Shown here: piece by piece, positions 14,707-22,806 of the stretch | Numbering within the stretch: the stretch's first letter is position 1 | Layout: every line of letters begins with the position of its first letter | Origin: Erysipelotrichaceae bacterium | GTDB lineage: Bacteria; Bacillota_I; Bacilli_A; Erysipelotrichales; Coprobacillaceae | Direction: 5' to 3' | Length of the DNA stretch: 39,625 bases | NCBI GenBank assembly: GCA_021201655.1 | Contig: JAJQEL010000046.1 | Span: 1 to 39,625 of the forward strand | The notes under the pieces: model-generated | Told to the model about the DNA's origin: nothing | Database searches by the model: none | Seen by the model: the letters and a program-made list of their open reading frames with translations, nothing else | Made by a program: the position numbers and the translations under genes

Positions 14707-15933
14707 TTAATTAATCACACGATAAATATACTTCTCATATTTATGTTTATCTCTAACACTCATATAACAACTCATGAGTATCCCATCTTCTAAATATTCT
14801 TCAGTAATGGTTTCATAATATTGTTTAATAGTACTAAATATTTCTCCATCTTCATAAGGAATATATAACTTAGTTAATTCATAATCTTTAAAGAGGATAT
14901 CAATAATCATATCTTCTAAAGTATCTAGATTAATTTCATCTTTAACTGATATAAAGACTGATGGTTCTTTCGCATCAATAAAAGCATAATTATTAAGATC
15001 TACTTTATTATAAGCATAAATCACAGGTATATCTTTTACACCTAAACTATCTAATACTTGCATTGTTGTTTGTATTTGAATATCACTATAAGATGATGAA
15101 GAATCAATCACATGGATAAGTAAATCAGCTTCAGTGACCTCTTCTAAGGTTGAACGAAATGCATGTATAAGATGATGTGGTAATTGATTGATAAAACCTA
15201 CTGTATCACTCATGATAACCTGTTGATGGTTTTTAAGTCGTATTTGTCTTGATGATGTTTGGAGTGTCGCAAATAACATGTCTTTTTGTAAGACTTTCTT
15301 ATTAGTGAAATAGTTAAGTAATGATGATTTCCCACTATTAGTATAACCAACTAAACAAATAACTTTTTGTTGGTTACGTTTACGAGAAAGACGTTGCGTC
15401 TGTCTATTTTTAACAATCGTATCTAAATCTTTTTGAGATTGATGCAGCTTTCTCTGAATCACACGACGATCCAACTCAATTTGTTTTTCTCCACTACCTC
15501 TAAATCCAGAGCCACCTTGTTGAGAATAAAGTTTCTCATTCATACCCGCCAGTCTAGGTAATAAATATCTGTTTCTAGCAATCTCAACTTGTAATCTAGC
15601 TTCCTTTGTTTTTGCTCTAGATTCAAAGATGCGTAATATCAAATCACTTCTATCACTTACTTCAATATTAAGTGCATCTGTTAAATTTTTAACCTGTAAA
15701 GGTGTTAATTCTTCATTAAAGATAACCATATCATCTTCATCAATAATATATTTAATCTCCTCTACTTTACCTTTACCAATATAATACTTAGGTGATATAT
15801 GAGATAGATTTTGAATAATAATATCCTTCACTTCAATATCACAAGCTTCACATAAAGCTTGTAATTCCTTCATTGATATATCTAAATCATAACTCATATT
15901 ATCATAGCTTACACCAACCAATATTGCTTGCAT
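14707..15933 (-). CDS. hflX: Ribosome-associated GTPase HflX
   Basis: The 408-residue GTPase splits stalled or heat-damaged ribosomes in characterised members. The N-terminal HflX domain ends in the family signature GSGFRGSGEKQIELDRR (141-157), followed by a helical linker and the G domain: G1 GYTNSGKSS (196-204), G3 DTVGF (243-247), G4 NKVD (309-312). The length is normal for the family. GAGGTGATGGT precedes the ATG. It diverges from the YlbJ-like gene with only 33 bases between start codons, so their promoters overlap each other's leaders. Confidence 0.95.
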   Translation of the reverse strand: MQAILVGVSYDNMSYDLDISMKELQALCEACDIEVKDIIIQNLSHISPKYYIGKGKVEEIKYIIDEDDMVIFNEELTPLQVKNLTDALNIEVSDRSDLILRIFESRAKTKEARLQVEIARNRYLLPRLAGMNEKLYSQQGGSGFRGSGEKQIELDRRVIQRKLHQSQKDLDTIVKNRQTQRLSRKRNQQKVICLVGYTNSGKSSLLNYFTNKKVLQKDMLFATLQTSSRQIRLKNHQQVIMSDTVGFINQLPHHLIHAFRSTLEEVTEADLLIHVIDSSSSYSDIQIQTTMQVLDSLGVKDIPVIYAYNKVDLNNYAFIDAKEPSVFISVKDEINLDTLEDMIIDILFKDYELTKLYIPYEDGEIFSTIKQYYETITEEYLEDGILMSCYMSVRDKHKYEKYIYRVIN

Positions 15934-15966
15934 ACCATCACCTCTCTTTCATTATAAGGAGTCTTT

Positions 15967-16872
15967 ATGAAAAAAGCTAACTATTATTTTACATTATGTT
16001 TAGTATTATATACAACCATCTTTTCATTTATTCATATGAGTGAAATAGTTCAAATAACAATGCATGTTATTCAAGTTATTGTTAATAATTTATTACCTTC
16101 ATTGCTACCATTTATGATATTGATATCATTATGTTTATCATTAGGGATATTACCACTGTTAAGTTATTTTATTCAATTTATATTTTCACCTCTATTTCAT
16201 TTAAGTCCTATGATGTCATCTATTTATTTAATATCATTCTTTTGTGGTTATCCCACAAATGCCAAGATTATTAAAGAATCTTATGAATTAGAATATATTA
16301 ATATAAATCAACTACAGCATTTGTTATCCATATGTTCGTTTTGTTCATTAAGTTTTATTTTTGTATCATTGCATTTATCTTTTAAAACAAGTCTTATGAT
16401 TTATATAAGCCATATATTACCAAGTATCTTTATAGCATTATGTTATCATAAAGATTATCAATTGATGAGTTATAAAGATGTAAAACTAACTGCACGTAGG
16501 ACTTTTATTGATGCTTTAAAGTATAGTATTAAATCATCTATCTATGCATTTATATTTATTTTAGGATACATGCTAGTATTTCAATGTATAGGATATAGTT
16601 TAAGTTTTATGATTACTAATGATTTTATTTACAGTATGATACAAGGATTATTGGAGTTTAGTAGTGGGAGTATGGAATTATTAGGTTATTCTAATATATT
16701 GGTTTATCCTTTGATTAGTTTTAGTTTATCTTTTTCTGGTTTATCAGTACTCATGCAAGTGGATAATATTTTAGAAGATATTCCTTATTCTTTTAAGTCT
16801 TATTTTATTAGTAGATTATTTCATGGTATTGGTTCATTTATGATATGTTGGATGCTACAATATTGGATATAA
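15967..16872 (+). CDS. YlbJ-like nucleoside-recognition (Gate) membrane protein
   Basis: The 301-residue integral membrane protein has about eight hydrophobic segments. FFCGYPTNAKIIKESY (about 91-106) corresponds to the conserved GYPxGAK motif of sporulation protein YlbJ and other Gate-domain proteins, and LLPSLLPFMILISL near residue 45 matches the first half of the domain. In sporulating Firmicutes YlbJ is needed for spore formation; orthology here is inferred from the motif and size only. GGAG precedes the ATG. It is monocistronic, divergent from hflX and convergent with the PAP2 gene. Confidence 0.75.
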   Translation: MKKANYYFTLCLVLYTTIFSFIHMSEIVQITMHVIQVIVNNLLPSLLPFMILISLCLSLGILPLLSYFIQFIFSPLFHLSPMMSSIYLISFFCGYPTNAKIIKESYELEYININQLQHLLSICSFCSLSFIFVSLHLSFKTSLMIYISHILPSIFIALCYHKDYQLMSYKDVKLTARRTFIDALKYSIKSSIYAFIFILGYMLVFQCIGYSLSFMITNDFIYSMIQGLLEFSSGSMELLGYSNILVYPLISFSLSFSGLSVLMQVDNILEDIPYSFKSYFISRLFHGIGSFMICWMLQYWI

Positions 16873-16873
16873 A

Positions 16874-16893
16874 AATGGATCCTAAGATCCATT
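16874..16893. terminator. Hairpin terminator between YlbJ-like and PAP2 genes
   Basis: An 8-bp stem AATGGATC/GATCCATT with a 4-base loop; on the minus strand it is followed by TTTTT, so it should end the PAP2 transcript. On the plus strand the downstream sequence is A-rich, so termination there is less certain. Confidence 0.7.
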
Positions 16894-17518
16894 AAAAATT
16901 AAACCTCCATTTACCAATAGCATATATAATAACACATAATAATAATGCAAAGACAATATCTAAAAAGGCATGTTGCTTAATCATCACTGTTGATAAACTA
17001 ATTAAAAATGCTAAAATAATTAAACCTATTTTTATCCCTTGTTTATTTTTGATACTATCACATTTGATAAGTGAAACTGCAATCATCACTGCATTATAGA
17101 CATGAATACTAGGACATACATTCGTTGAAGTATCAACTGAATAAATAAAACTAACAAGTTGTTGAAATACATTGCTGTCATCTAAAACTGGTCTTAAATC
17201 CTGAGCCGTAGGATATATGACATATATAATTAAACAGGTTGTCATGCCTATAAACAAATAAAAACATGTACGTTTAAACCCACTTATATCAAAGAAAATA
17301 ACATAACAGAATCCACAAAACAAAAATACAAACCATAATACATAAGGTATAACAAAATATTCATTAAATGGAATATAATCATCAATCCATGTACTTGTTA
17401 TAACAGAATTATCAGTAGAGACAAATAGTTCTAAACAAACAAAAAAACATAAATAGAAGATCATATAATAAACAACATACATTCCATGTTTATATTTTTC
17501 GTAAAATGCTTTCATCAT
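16892..17518 (-). CDS. PAP2-superfamily membrane phosphatase
   Basis: The 208-residue protein has about six membrane segments and the three PAP2 motifs in reduced form: DLRP (about 112-115), PSIHVYNAV (about 136-144) and a late KQHAFLDIVFA (about 182-192) whose His and Asp match the third motif. These enzymes remove phosphate from lipid phosphates such as phosphatidic acid or undecaprenyl diphosphate, or transfer head groups in the inositol-phosphoryl-ceramide-synthase-like branch it resembles. GGAGGTAGAA precedes the paired ATGs. It is transcribed alone, convergent with the YlbJ-like gene. Substrate not determinable. Confidence 0.8.
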   Translation of the reverse strand: MMKAFYEKYKHGMYVVYYMIFYLCFFVCLELFVSTDNSVITSTWIDDYIPFNEYFVIPYVLWFVFLFCGFCYVIFFDISGFKRTCFYLFIGMTTCLIIYVIYPTAQDLRPVLDDSNVFQQLVSFIYSVDTSTNVCPSIHVYNAVMIAVSLIKCDSIKNKQGIKIGLIILAFLISLSTVMIKQHAFLDIVFALLLCVIIYAIGKWRFNF

Positions 17519-17594
17519 TTCTACCTCCGTGATAGAATATATACTAACATAATGCCTCGCTTATGTGAAGTAAAAATGAACGGAGAAAAAAATT

Positions 17595-18191
17595 ATGAAG
17601 AATATTATTTTTGATATAGGGAATGTTTTATTGAATTTTCAACCTGATGTTTATTTAGATAAATATTATGATAAAAAGACTAAAGAAGATCTGATGATTA
17701 TTATTTTTTCTAGTGATGAATGGGAATTATTAGATTTAGGGAATTTGATGATTGACGATGTTATAGAAGTATTAAGTCAAAGACATCCTCATTATACAAA
17801 AGAAATAACATTTGTGTTAAAAACATGGACAAATATGTTAACACCTATTAAAGAAAATGTAGATATGATTTATAAGCTTAAAGAAAAAGGATATAAGCTT
17901 TATTTATTATCGAATTTTCACTATGAAGCTATTCAAACAATGTTTGATAAATATGAGTTTTTTAATTTATTTGATGGTGAAGTAATATCAGGTTTTGAAC
18001 ATATCATGAAACCTAATTATAAGATTTTTGAATTATTATTAGATAGATATCATTTAGAGGCATCAGAATGTTTGTTTATTGATGATATGGCAGGTAATAT
18101 TGCCATAGCAAAGACTTGTGGTATTGATGGGATTCATTTGGGTTTAGATGTTGTATTAGAAGATGAATTAAAGAAAAGAAATATCATTTAA
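17595..18191 (+). CDS. HAD-superfamily (subfamily IA, YihX-like) phosphatase
   Basis: The 198-residue protein has motif I IIFDIGNVLL with nucleophile D7, motif II LLSN, motif III lysine in MKP, and motif IV FIDDMAGN. The DxGN form of motif I is usual in the YihX/epoxide-hydrolase-like group, whose characterised member dephosphorylates alpha-D-glucose 1-phosphate. The size fits a helical cap of the C1 type between motifs I and II. CGGAG lies upstream of the ATG. It is divergent from the PAP2 gene and is followed by a separately promoted small membrane protein. Confidence 0.9.
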   Translation: MKNIIFDIGNVLLNFQPDVYLDKYYDKKTKEDLMIIIFSSDEWELLDLGNLMIDDVIEVLSQRHPHYTKEITFVLKTWTNMLTPIKENVDMIYKLKEKGYKLYLLSNFHYEAIQTMFDKYEFFNLFDGEVISGFEHIMKPNYKIFELLLDRYHLEASECLFIDDMAGNIAIAKTCGIDGIHLGLDVVLEDELKKRNII

Positions 18192-18194
18192 TGT

Positions 18195-18222
18195 TTGATT
18201 TTATATGAATTCGTTTTATAAT
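18195..18222 (+). promoter_or_regulatory. Promoter of the DUF3592-like gene
   Basis: TTGATT (18195-18200) and TATAAT (18217-18222) with a 16-base spacer lie 24 bases before the start codon and just after the HAD stop codon. Confidence 0.6.
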
Positions 18223-18245
18223 AGATGTTATACAAGGAGGTTTTT

Positions 18246-18614
18246 ATGAGTACAACACAGTTTTATATTATGGCAGTACCTTTTATTATAGGAGTTGTTT
18301 TTATTTTAAAGGGTGGGCTTACATATATGTCATTTAAAGAAAGGATTACACATTGTTCTAGAGATATTGAATGTCCTGTAGAAAATGGCGTAGCTACTTA
18401 TGAAGTGAAAGGTGAAACATATACTAAGAAAGTAAAGGATAAAGAAATTAAACAGATAACTGTTTTCTACAATCCTAATAATCCTAAGACATCTATGACT
18501 ATTGAAGAAAGAAATGCTACAAGATCAGGCATGATGAGAGATCTTATGATTGGATTTTTCTTTGTGATTGTTTGTCTAGTTATATATTTATTATTTGCTT
18601 ATGAAGTTATTTAA
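18246..18614 (+). CDS. DUF3592-like membrane protein
   Basis: The 122-residue protein has an N-terminal membrane segment (about 5-24), a small soluble beta-rich domain with ATYEVKGETYTKKV and VFYNPNNPKTSM, and a C-terminal membrane segment (about 97-118). The YNPxNP motif between two membrane helices is typical of DUF3592 proteins, whose function is unknown. The start at 18246 is set by AAGGAGG at 18234-18240. The gene has its own promoter and ends in a hairpin shared with the convergent DUF1461 gene. Confidence 0.8.
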   Translation: MSTTQFYIMAVPFIIGVVFILKGGLTYMSFKERITHCSRDIECPVENGVATYEVKGETYTKKVKDKEIKQITVFYNPNNPKTSMTIEERNATRSGMMRDLMIGFFFVIVCLVIYLLFAYEVI

Positions 18615-18641
18615 AAAAGTTCAGATTAATTCTGAACTTTT
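18615..18641. terminator. Bidirectional terminator, DUF3592 / DUF1461
   Basis: An 11-bp stem AAAAGTTCAGA/TCTGAACTTTT with a 5-base loop has T tracts on both strands. The DUF1461 stop codon (TAA, 18626-18628) lies in the loop, so its last codons are part of the hairpin. Confidence 0.88.
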
Positions 18642-19288
18642 AATATTTTCTTTTGAAAATGACGATATAATAAATATAAAATAATACTTAAGATAATCAC
18701 TATCGCAATAATCATCATAAAGCAATGCATAAAGAATGTTTCAGGTAAAGCATTGATGATTGGATCAGTAGAAGCATCAAATATCCAATAATTATTATTG
18801 AAAAATATTTGATGAAAAATCACAAAGGCTCGATCAAAATCAAGGGCTGCTAAAAAGCCTATAATAGCAGGTATGCCAATTGAGAATATTGGTGTTATCT
18901 TTAAATAGCGATATTCTTTTTGCTTGCTATTCTGATAAATCATGACAGCTGATGCAAGGCCACTTACAACCATTAATACTTGTACCACTTCAAATATGCG
19001 TTTAACTTCTGCAAAGTGAATACGACCTGTTTCTGACATTACAAAATCATTCAATATTAATTCACCTTGATAAAAAATACTTTGATAAGCAATAAGACTA
19101 TCATAATTGGCTTTCAATGTTTCTTTACTCATGCCGACCAATTGATCAATATGTAAATAATCAATATCAAAATAATATAACGGTTTAAAGAAAACTGTAA
19201 ATGTCACTGCGAAACAAATGAGAAACACAGTTAAAAGTAGGGCTAAAACAATATCTCTTAAACGATTATTTGTAAAGAAAGTCTTCAC
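18626..19288 (-). CDS. DUF1461 / TIGR01906-family membrane protein
   Basis: The 220-residue protein has five or so membrane segments (residues about 12-34, 98-117, 128-148, 185-210) and the family hallmark FNNNYWIFDASTDPIINALP (about 163-182) followed by ETFFMHCF. Members are of unknown function and common in Firmicutes. The start codon is GTG at 19288, with GAGG about 9 bases upstream inside the trmL coding region; the two genes overlap by 23 bases. It is the last gene of the operon beginning at 21699. Confidence 0.87.
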   Translation of the reverse strand: MKTFFTNNRLRDIVLALLLTVFLICFAVTFTVFFKPLYYFDIDYLHIDQLVGMSKETLKANYDSLIAYQSIFYQGELILNDFVMSETGRIHFAEVKRIFEVVQVLMVVSGLASAVMIYQNSKQKEYRYLKITPIFSIGIPAIIGFLAALDFDRAFVIFHQIFFNNNYWIFDASTDPIINALPETFFMHCFMMIIAIVIILSIILYLLYRHFQKKILKVQN

Positions 19289-19769
19289 CTTTTTGTACCT
19301 CTACTTTCGATAATTTTGGATAATTCTGTTGGCGTAAGACTTCATAAATACCTATCGCCACACAATTCGATAAATTCAAACTTCGAGCATTAGCGTCCAT
19401 GGGAATTCTGACACATTGATCTAAATGCTCTTTTAAGATATCATGAGGAATACCATCATGTTCATGGCCAAATATAATATATTGATCATTATCGGATACA
19501 TAACTTTGATCACTATAACAAAGCTTAGAATAACGGGTAAAGAAATGATAATCGCCTTGATTCAAAGATACAAATTCATTCCAATCCTCATATATTTGCA
19601 TATCTAAATCTTTGATATAATCTAAACCTGCACGTTTCATATGTTTATCATCCAATGAAAACCCCATAGGTTTGATAATATGGAGTTTAGAATGGGTAGC
19701 TACACATGTACGCATAATATTTCCTGTGTTTTGCGGTATTGCAGGATGTACTAAAACAATATGATTCAT
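19266..19769 (-). CDS. trmL: tRNA (cytidine/uridine-34 2'-O)-methyltransferase
   Basis: The 167-residue SPOUT methyltransferase has the trefoil-knot motifs VHPAIPQNTGNIMRTC at the N-terminus, IIFGHEHDGIP (about 104-114) and IPMDANARSLNLSNCVAIG (about 123-141). Characterised TrmL methylates the 2'-OH of the wobble base of tRNA-Leu isoacceptors using S-adenosylmethionine. The length is typical. Its ATG overlaps the rdgB stop by 4 bases, and its 3' end overlaps the DUF1461 gene, indicating a tight operon. Confidence 0.95.
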   Translation of the reverse strand: MNHIVLVHPAIPQNTGNIMRTCVATHSKLHIIKPMGFSLDDKHMKRAGLDYIKDLDMQIYEDWNEFVSLNQGDYHFFTRYSKLCYSDQSYVSDNDQYIIFGHEHDGIPHDILKEHLDQCVRIPMDANARSLNLSNCVAIGIYEVLRQQNYPKLSKVEVQKGEDFLYK

Positions 19770-20353
19770 TCTGAACGCTCCTTTAATATGTTATAAAGTT
19801 TACGTAAAGCTTTACCACGATGAGAGATTTGATTCTTTTTTTCTGGTGAGATTTGCGCAGAAGTCATGCCTAATTCTGGTACAAAGAATATTGGATCATA
19901 CCCAAAGCCATTTTCTCCTGCAATACAATCATTGATTTCACCATTAAAATATTCTTCAATAATAATGGGTTCTTCATCAGGAATGCATAAAGCCATCGCA
20001 CAAACAAATCGTGCTGTCCTCTCTTTATCTTTAACAGCATCAATAATATATTGATTCTTAATATCATAACTCGTTTCATGACCTAAAAATCTAGCTGAGT
20101 AAATACCAGGGGCACCATCTAAGGCTTTCACTTCTAAACCTGAATCATCTGCCAATACTGGTTTATGGATGATATCACAAACTGTCTGAGCCTTAATGAG
20201 GGCATTTTCTTTAAATGTTTTACCAGTTTCTTCGATATCTATATCACTACCAATATCTTTTAATGATTTCACTTCTATTCCTATATCACTTAACATACTA
20301 CGTATTTCTTTTATTTTTCCATCATTTGATGAAGCAACAATAATTTCTTTCAT
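19766..20353 (-). CDS. rdgB: XTP/dITP diphosphatase (HAM1/RdgB)
   Basis: The 195-residue enzyme hydrolyses non-canonical purine nucleoside triphosphates (XTP, dITP) to monophosphates and so keeps them out of DNA and RNA. Signature parts are IIVASSNDGKIKEI at the N-terminus, FKENALIKA, LADDSGLEV (about 67-75) with the catalytic metal-binding Asp pair, GFGYDPIF and ISHRGKAL near the end. The length is normal. It lies 11 bases after the SDR gene and overlaps trmL by 4 bases. Confidence 0.96.
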   Translation of the reverse strand: MKEIIVASSNDGKIKEIRSMLSDIGIEVKSLKDIGSDIDIEETGKTFKENALIKAQTVCDIIHKPVLADDSGLEVKALDGAPGIYSARFLGHETSYDIKNQYIIDAVKDKERTARFVCAMALCIPDEEPIIIEEYFNGEINDCIAGENGFGYDPIFFVPELGMTSAQISPEKKNQISHRGKALRKLYNILKERSE

Positions 20354-20364
20354 TCTTCCACCCC

Positions 20365-21117
20365 TTACTGTATTTTTCTTCTTTGTTGTATTGAAACAAA
20401 CATGACATATATACTTCTTGGTATAAATCTTTCTGCAAATATGACAAATTTCATAGTCAATGTTGGGACAATCACCACTTTTCTTAATTTCATCATTTTA
20501 AGTGCATATTTGGCACATCTTTTAGCACTCATACCAGGAATGGCAAATCTTACATTAGCAACTTTATTGAATTCCGTTCTAACAGGTCCTGGGCATAAGC
20601 ATCCAATATATGTTGGTGAAAGTTTTTCTTTAAGTTCCATTGCAATGCCTTGTGTAAAACTTGCTACATAAGACTTTGTCGCATAATAAGTAGCCATATA
20701 TGGGCCACCATAAATAAGTCCAGCAGATGAAGCCACATTCAATAGATAAGCTTTCTTGCCTTCTACTTTTTGCAAATAAAGCTTTGTTAAAATATGCATA
20801 GCTTCAATATTGACACTTATCATATCTAATTCTTTATGCAAATCCGTCTTTAAAAAATAACCACAATCCCCAAAACCTGCATTATTAATAAAAACTTCAA
20901 TATCCAAATCTTTCACTTCGTCCATTAAACGATAACATTCATCTTTAATCGATAAATCAGCACTGATAATTCTACATTCAACATTTAATTCATTCGCTAA
21001 CTCTTTTAAACGTTCCTCTCGTCTAGCAACTAATATGAGGGCATAATCTTTTGATAATAATCTTGCAAATTCTTTTCCAATACCTGAACTAGCTCCTGTA
21101 ACCAGAGCATACTCCAT
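20365..21117 (-). CDS. Short-chain dehydrogenase (DltE/YbbO-like)
   Basis: The 250-residue SDR has TGASSGIG (7-14), NNAG (78-81), S131 and Y144-x3-K148 (YYATK), so the catalytic set is complete. A hydrophobic C-terminal third (VVIVPTLTMKFVIFAERFIP) is typical of the DltE-like SDRs that associate with membranes. The preferred cofactor is likely NADP(H), given the basic ARREER after strand 2. Located between the PTS-IIB-like gene and rdgB, 12 and 11 bases away, it is cotranscribed with them but has no obvious functional tie. Substrate unknown. Confidence 0.9.
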   Translation of the reverse strand: MEYALVTGASSGIGKEFARLLSKDYALILVARREERLKELANELNVECRIISADLSIKDECYRLMDEVKDLDIEVFINNAGFGDCGYFLKTDLHKELDMISVNIEAMHILTKLYLQKVEGKKAYLLNVASSAGLIYGGPYMATYYATKSYVASFTQGIAMELKEKLSPTYIGCLCPGPVRTEFNKVANVRFAIPGMSAKRCAKYALKMMKLRKVVIVPTLTMKFVIFAERFIPRSIYVMFVSIQQRRKIQ

Positions 21118-21129
21118 ATTAACACTTCC

Positions 21130-21699
21130 TTATAATATTGTTTCTATTTGATCTAATAAACCAGGACAATCATAAGCTGCAAAGACTGATGCTTCAATAC
21201 TTTCTATAGGCACTGGAGCATATTTAGCCTTTAATTCTACTAGCATATGTCTTAATTGTGGCGCAATCAATATCAATTCTTTGCCTTGATAAACATCATC
21301 CAAATGATAACTACCTGCTGCATTAAAATGATAAGGACTATGATTTAATTCACAATAACGATTCATCTTTTGGGCAAAAAAAGTTGTTGTCATACCACCA
21401 GTACAACATAATAGTATTTCATGAATCCTTTGATCTTCTTTTGCTAAAACATTAATCATACGTTTAAAAAAATCACAAGCATATTTATAATCATGAAATT
21501 CAAAGTGGAGATAAAACAAAATATCATCCCCCTCATTGATGCTTTCTTCTATAATTCCTTTAGGCCAAATCGTAAAATGTCCTACTTTATTTTTATAATA
21601 TATATGATAAGTATTATCATCAATCTCTAATTTTAATCTATCATCACTAACAATTTGATAATAAACCCATTGTCTTAAAATATCAATGTTACAATACAT
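21130..21699 (-). CDS. PTS IIB (lactose/cellobiose)-like domain fused to an unknown N-terminal domain
   Basis: The 189-residue protein ends in about 90 residues that fit the lactose/cellobiose-type PTS IIB fold: ILLCCTGGMTTTFFAQKM aligns with the ILLFCSAGMSTSLL phosphocysteine loop, placing the acceptor at the second Cys (residue 99 here). ILIAPQLRHML and a final ASVFAAYDCPGLLDQIE region also match. The preceding ~95 residues (SDDRLKLEIDDNTYHIYYKN and on) are not recognised. No IIA or IIC gene is adjacent, so a regulatory role sensing PTS phosphorylation is more likely than transport (inference). The start at 21699 is chosen for GAGGTG six bases upstream. First gene of the operon ending at 18626. 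Confidence 0.7.
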   Translation of the reverse strand: MYCNIDILRQWVYYQIVSDDRLKLEIDDNTYHIYYKNKVGHFTIWPKGIIEESINEGDDILFYLHFEFHDYKYACDFFKRMINVLAKEDQRIHEILLCCTGGMTTTFFAQKMNRYCELNHSPYHFNAAGSYHLDDVYQGKELILIAPQLRHMLVELKAKYAPVPIESIEASVFAAYDCPGLLDQIETIL

Positions 21700-21777
21700 A
21701 TCCCTCACCTCAACAAGCGTATTATACTAGATTTTCTAAAAAAAAACAAACTATACTTATGATAGGAGTTGATGAAA

Positions 21778-22746
21778 ATGAAGATTGTTTTCTTTAATGT
21801 AAGAAAAGATGAGATAGATTTTGTATATGAATGTGCCAATAAATATAATATTGATATTGAAATATGCCCCTATTCTTTTAATATGAGAAATATAGAATAT
21901 TGTCAAGGTGCTGACGCGATTAGCATTGTTACAACACCAGTCAATGAAGATATGATTCGATTATTACATGAATATGGTATTCATTATATATCAACCAGAA
22001 CGATTGGTTATGATCATATTGATTTAAAGGCTTGTCAAAAATATGATATTCATGTTTCCAATGTGACTTATTCTCCTTATAGTGTGGCTGAATACACCAT
22101 TATGATGATGCTCATGAGTTTAAGAAAAATGAAAAGTATAATCAATAGATATAGTCAACAAAATTTTTCGTTGCAAGGAATACGTGGTAAAGAGCTGAAA
22201 GATTTAACAGTTGGGGTTATTGGTACAGGAAACATTGGCAGTGTTGTGATTGATATATTAAAAGGATTTCAAGCCAACGTTATTGCATATGATATCTATC
22301 ATCAAGAAAATATCAATTATGTAACACTTGATGAGCTCTACCAACAATCTGATATCATTACATTACATACACCACTCAATGATGATACTTATCATTTACT
22401 AAACAATGATAGTTTTAAACTAATGAAAAATAACGTTATGATTATCAATACAGCTAGAGGTGCATTAATTAATAACAAAGATCTCATTAACGCATTACAG
22501 CATAACCAAATTGGTTATGTTGCATTGGATGTTATTGAAGATGAATCTAGCATCTATTATCGTGATTTTACCAATAAAACTATACCTAATGACTACTTAA
22601 ATGCATTAAAAAATATGTCCAATGTCTTATTAACACCACATGTTGCTTTTTATAGTGATCATTCTGTTTATGATATGGTGGAGAATTCTATAATTTCTAT
22701 CATTAATATGATTAATCATAATGATAATCCTTTTAAGATTATATAA
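21778..22746 (+). CDS. D-2-hydroxyacid dehydrogenase (D-lactate dehydrogenase-like)
   Basis: The 322-residue enzyme belongs to the D-isomer-specific 2-hydroxyacid dehydrogenase family. VGVIGTGNIGSVV (about 147-159) is the NAD-binding motif, INTARGALIN carries the substrate-binding Arg, VIEDES the catalytic-dyad Glu region and LLTPHVAFYS the catalytic His. STRTIGYDHID is the conserved D-LDH loop. It would reduce pyruvate or branched 2-oxoacids such as 2-oxoisocaproate to D-hydroxyacids. The start at 21778 gives 9-base spacing from AGGAG; ATG at 21772 is possible. It stands alone, divergent from the PTS-IIB-like operon and followed 5 bases later by the left 34-bp palindrome. Confidence 0.92.
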   Translation: MKIVFFNVRKDEIDFVYECANKYNIDIEICPYSFNMRNIEYCQGADAISIVTTPVNEDMIRLLHEYGIHYISTRTIGYDHIDLKACQKYDIHVSNVTYSPYSVAEYTIMMMLMSLRKMKSIINRYSQQNFSLQGIRGKELKDLTVGVIGTGNIGSVVIDILKGFQANVIAYDIYHQENINYVTLDELYQQSDIITLHTPLNDDTYHLLNNDSFKLMKNNVMIINTARGALINNKDLINALQHNQIGYVALDVIEDESSIYYRDFTNKTIPNDYLNALKNMSNVLLTPHVAFYSDHSVYDMVENSIISIINMINHNDNPFKII

Positions 22747-22751
22747 AAAAC

Positions 22752-22785
22752 AGGGAGTTTGCTAAGTATACTTAGCAAACTCCCT
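22752..22785. repeat. Perfect 34-bp palindrome, copy 1 (terminator of the ATPase gene)
   Basis: AGGGAGTTTGCTAAGTA joined to its exact complement forms a 34-bp palindrome, identical to 24294-24327, with one further matching base on each side. On the minus strand it is followed by G and six T, so here it can act as the rho-independent terminator of the ATPase gene; on the plus strand no T run follows. Confidence 0.92.
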
Positions 22786-22806
22786 TGAGCGTTAAATAAA
22801 TAATTA

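Noticed and set aside
22752-22785. Palindrome as the terminator of the D-hydroxyacid dehydrogenase
   Set aside because: On the plus strand it is followed by TTGAGCG with no T run; the T6 tract is on the other strand, fitting the ATPase gene.
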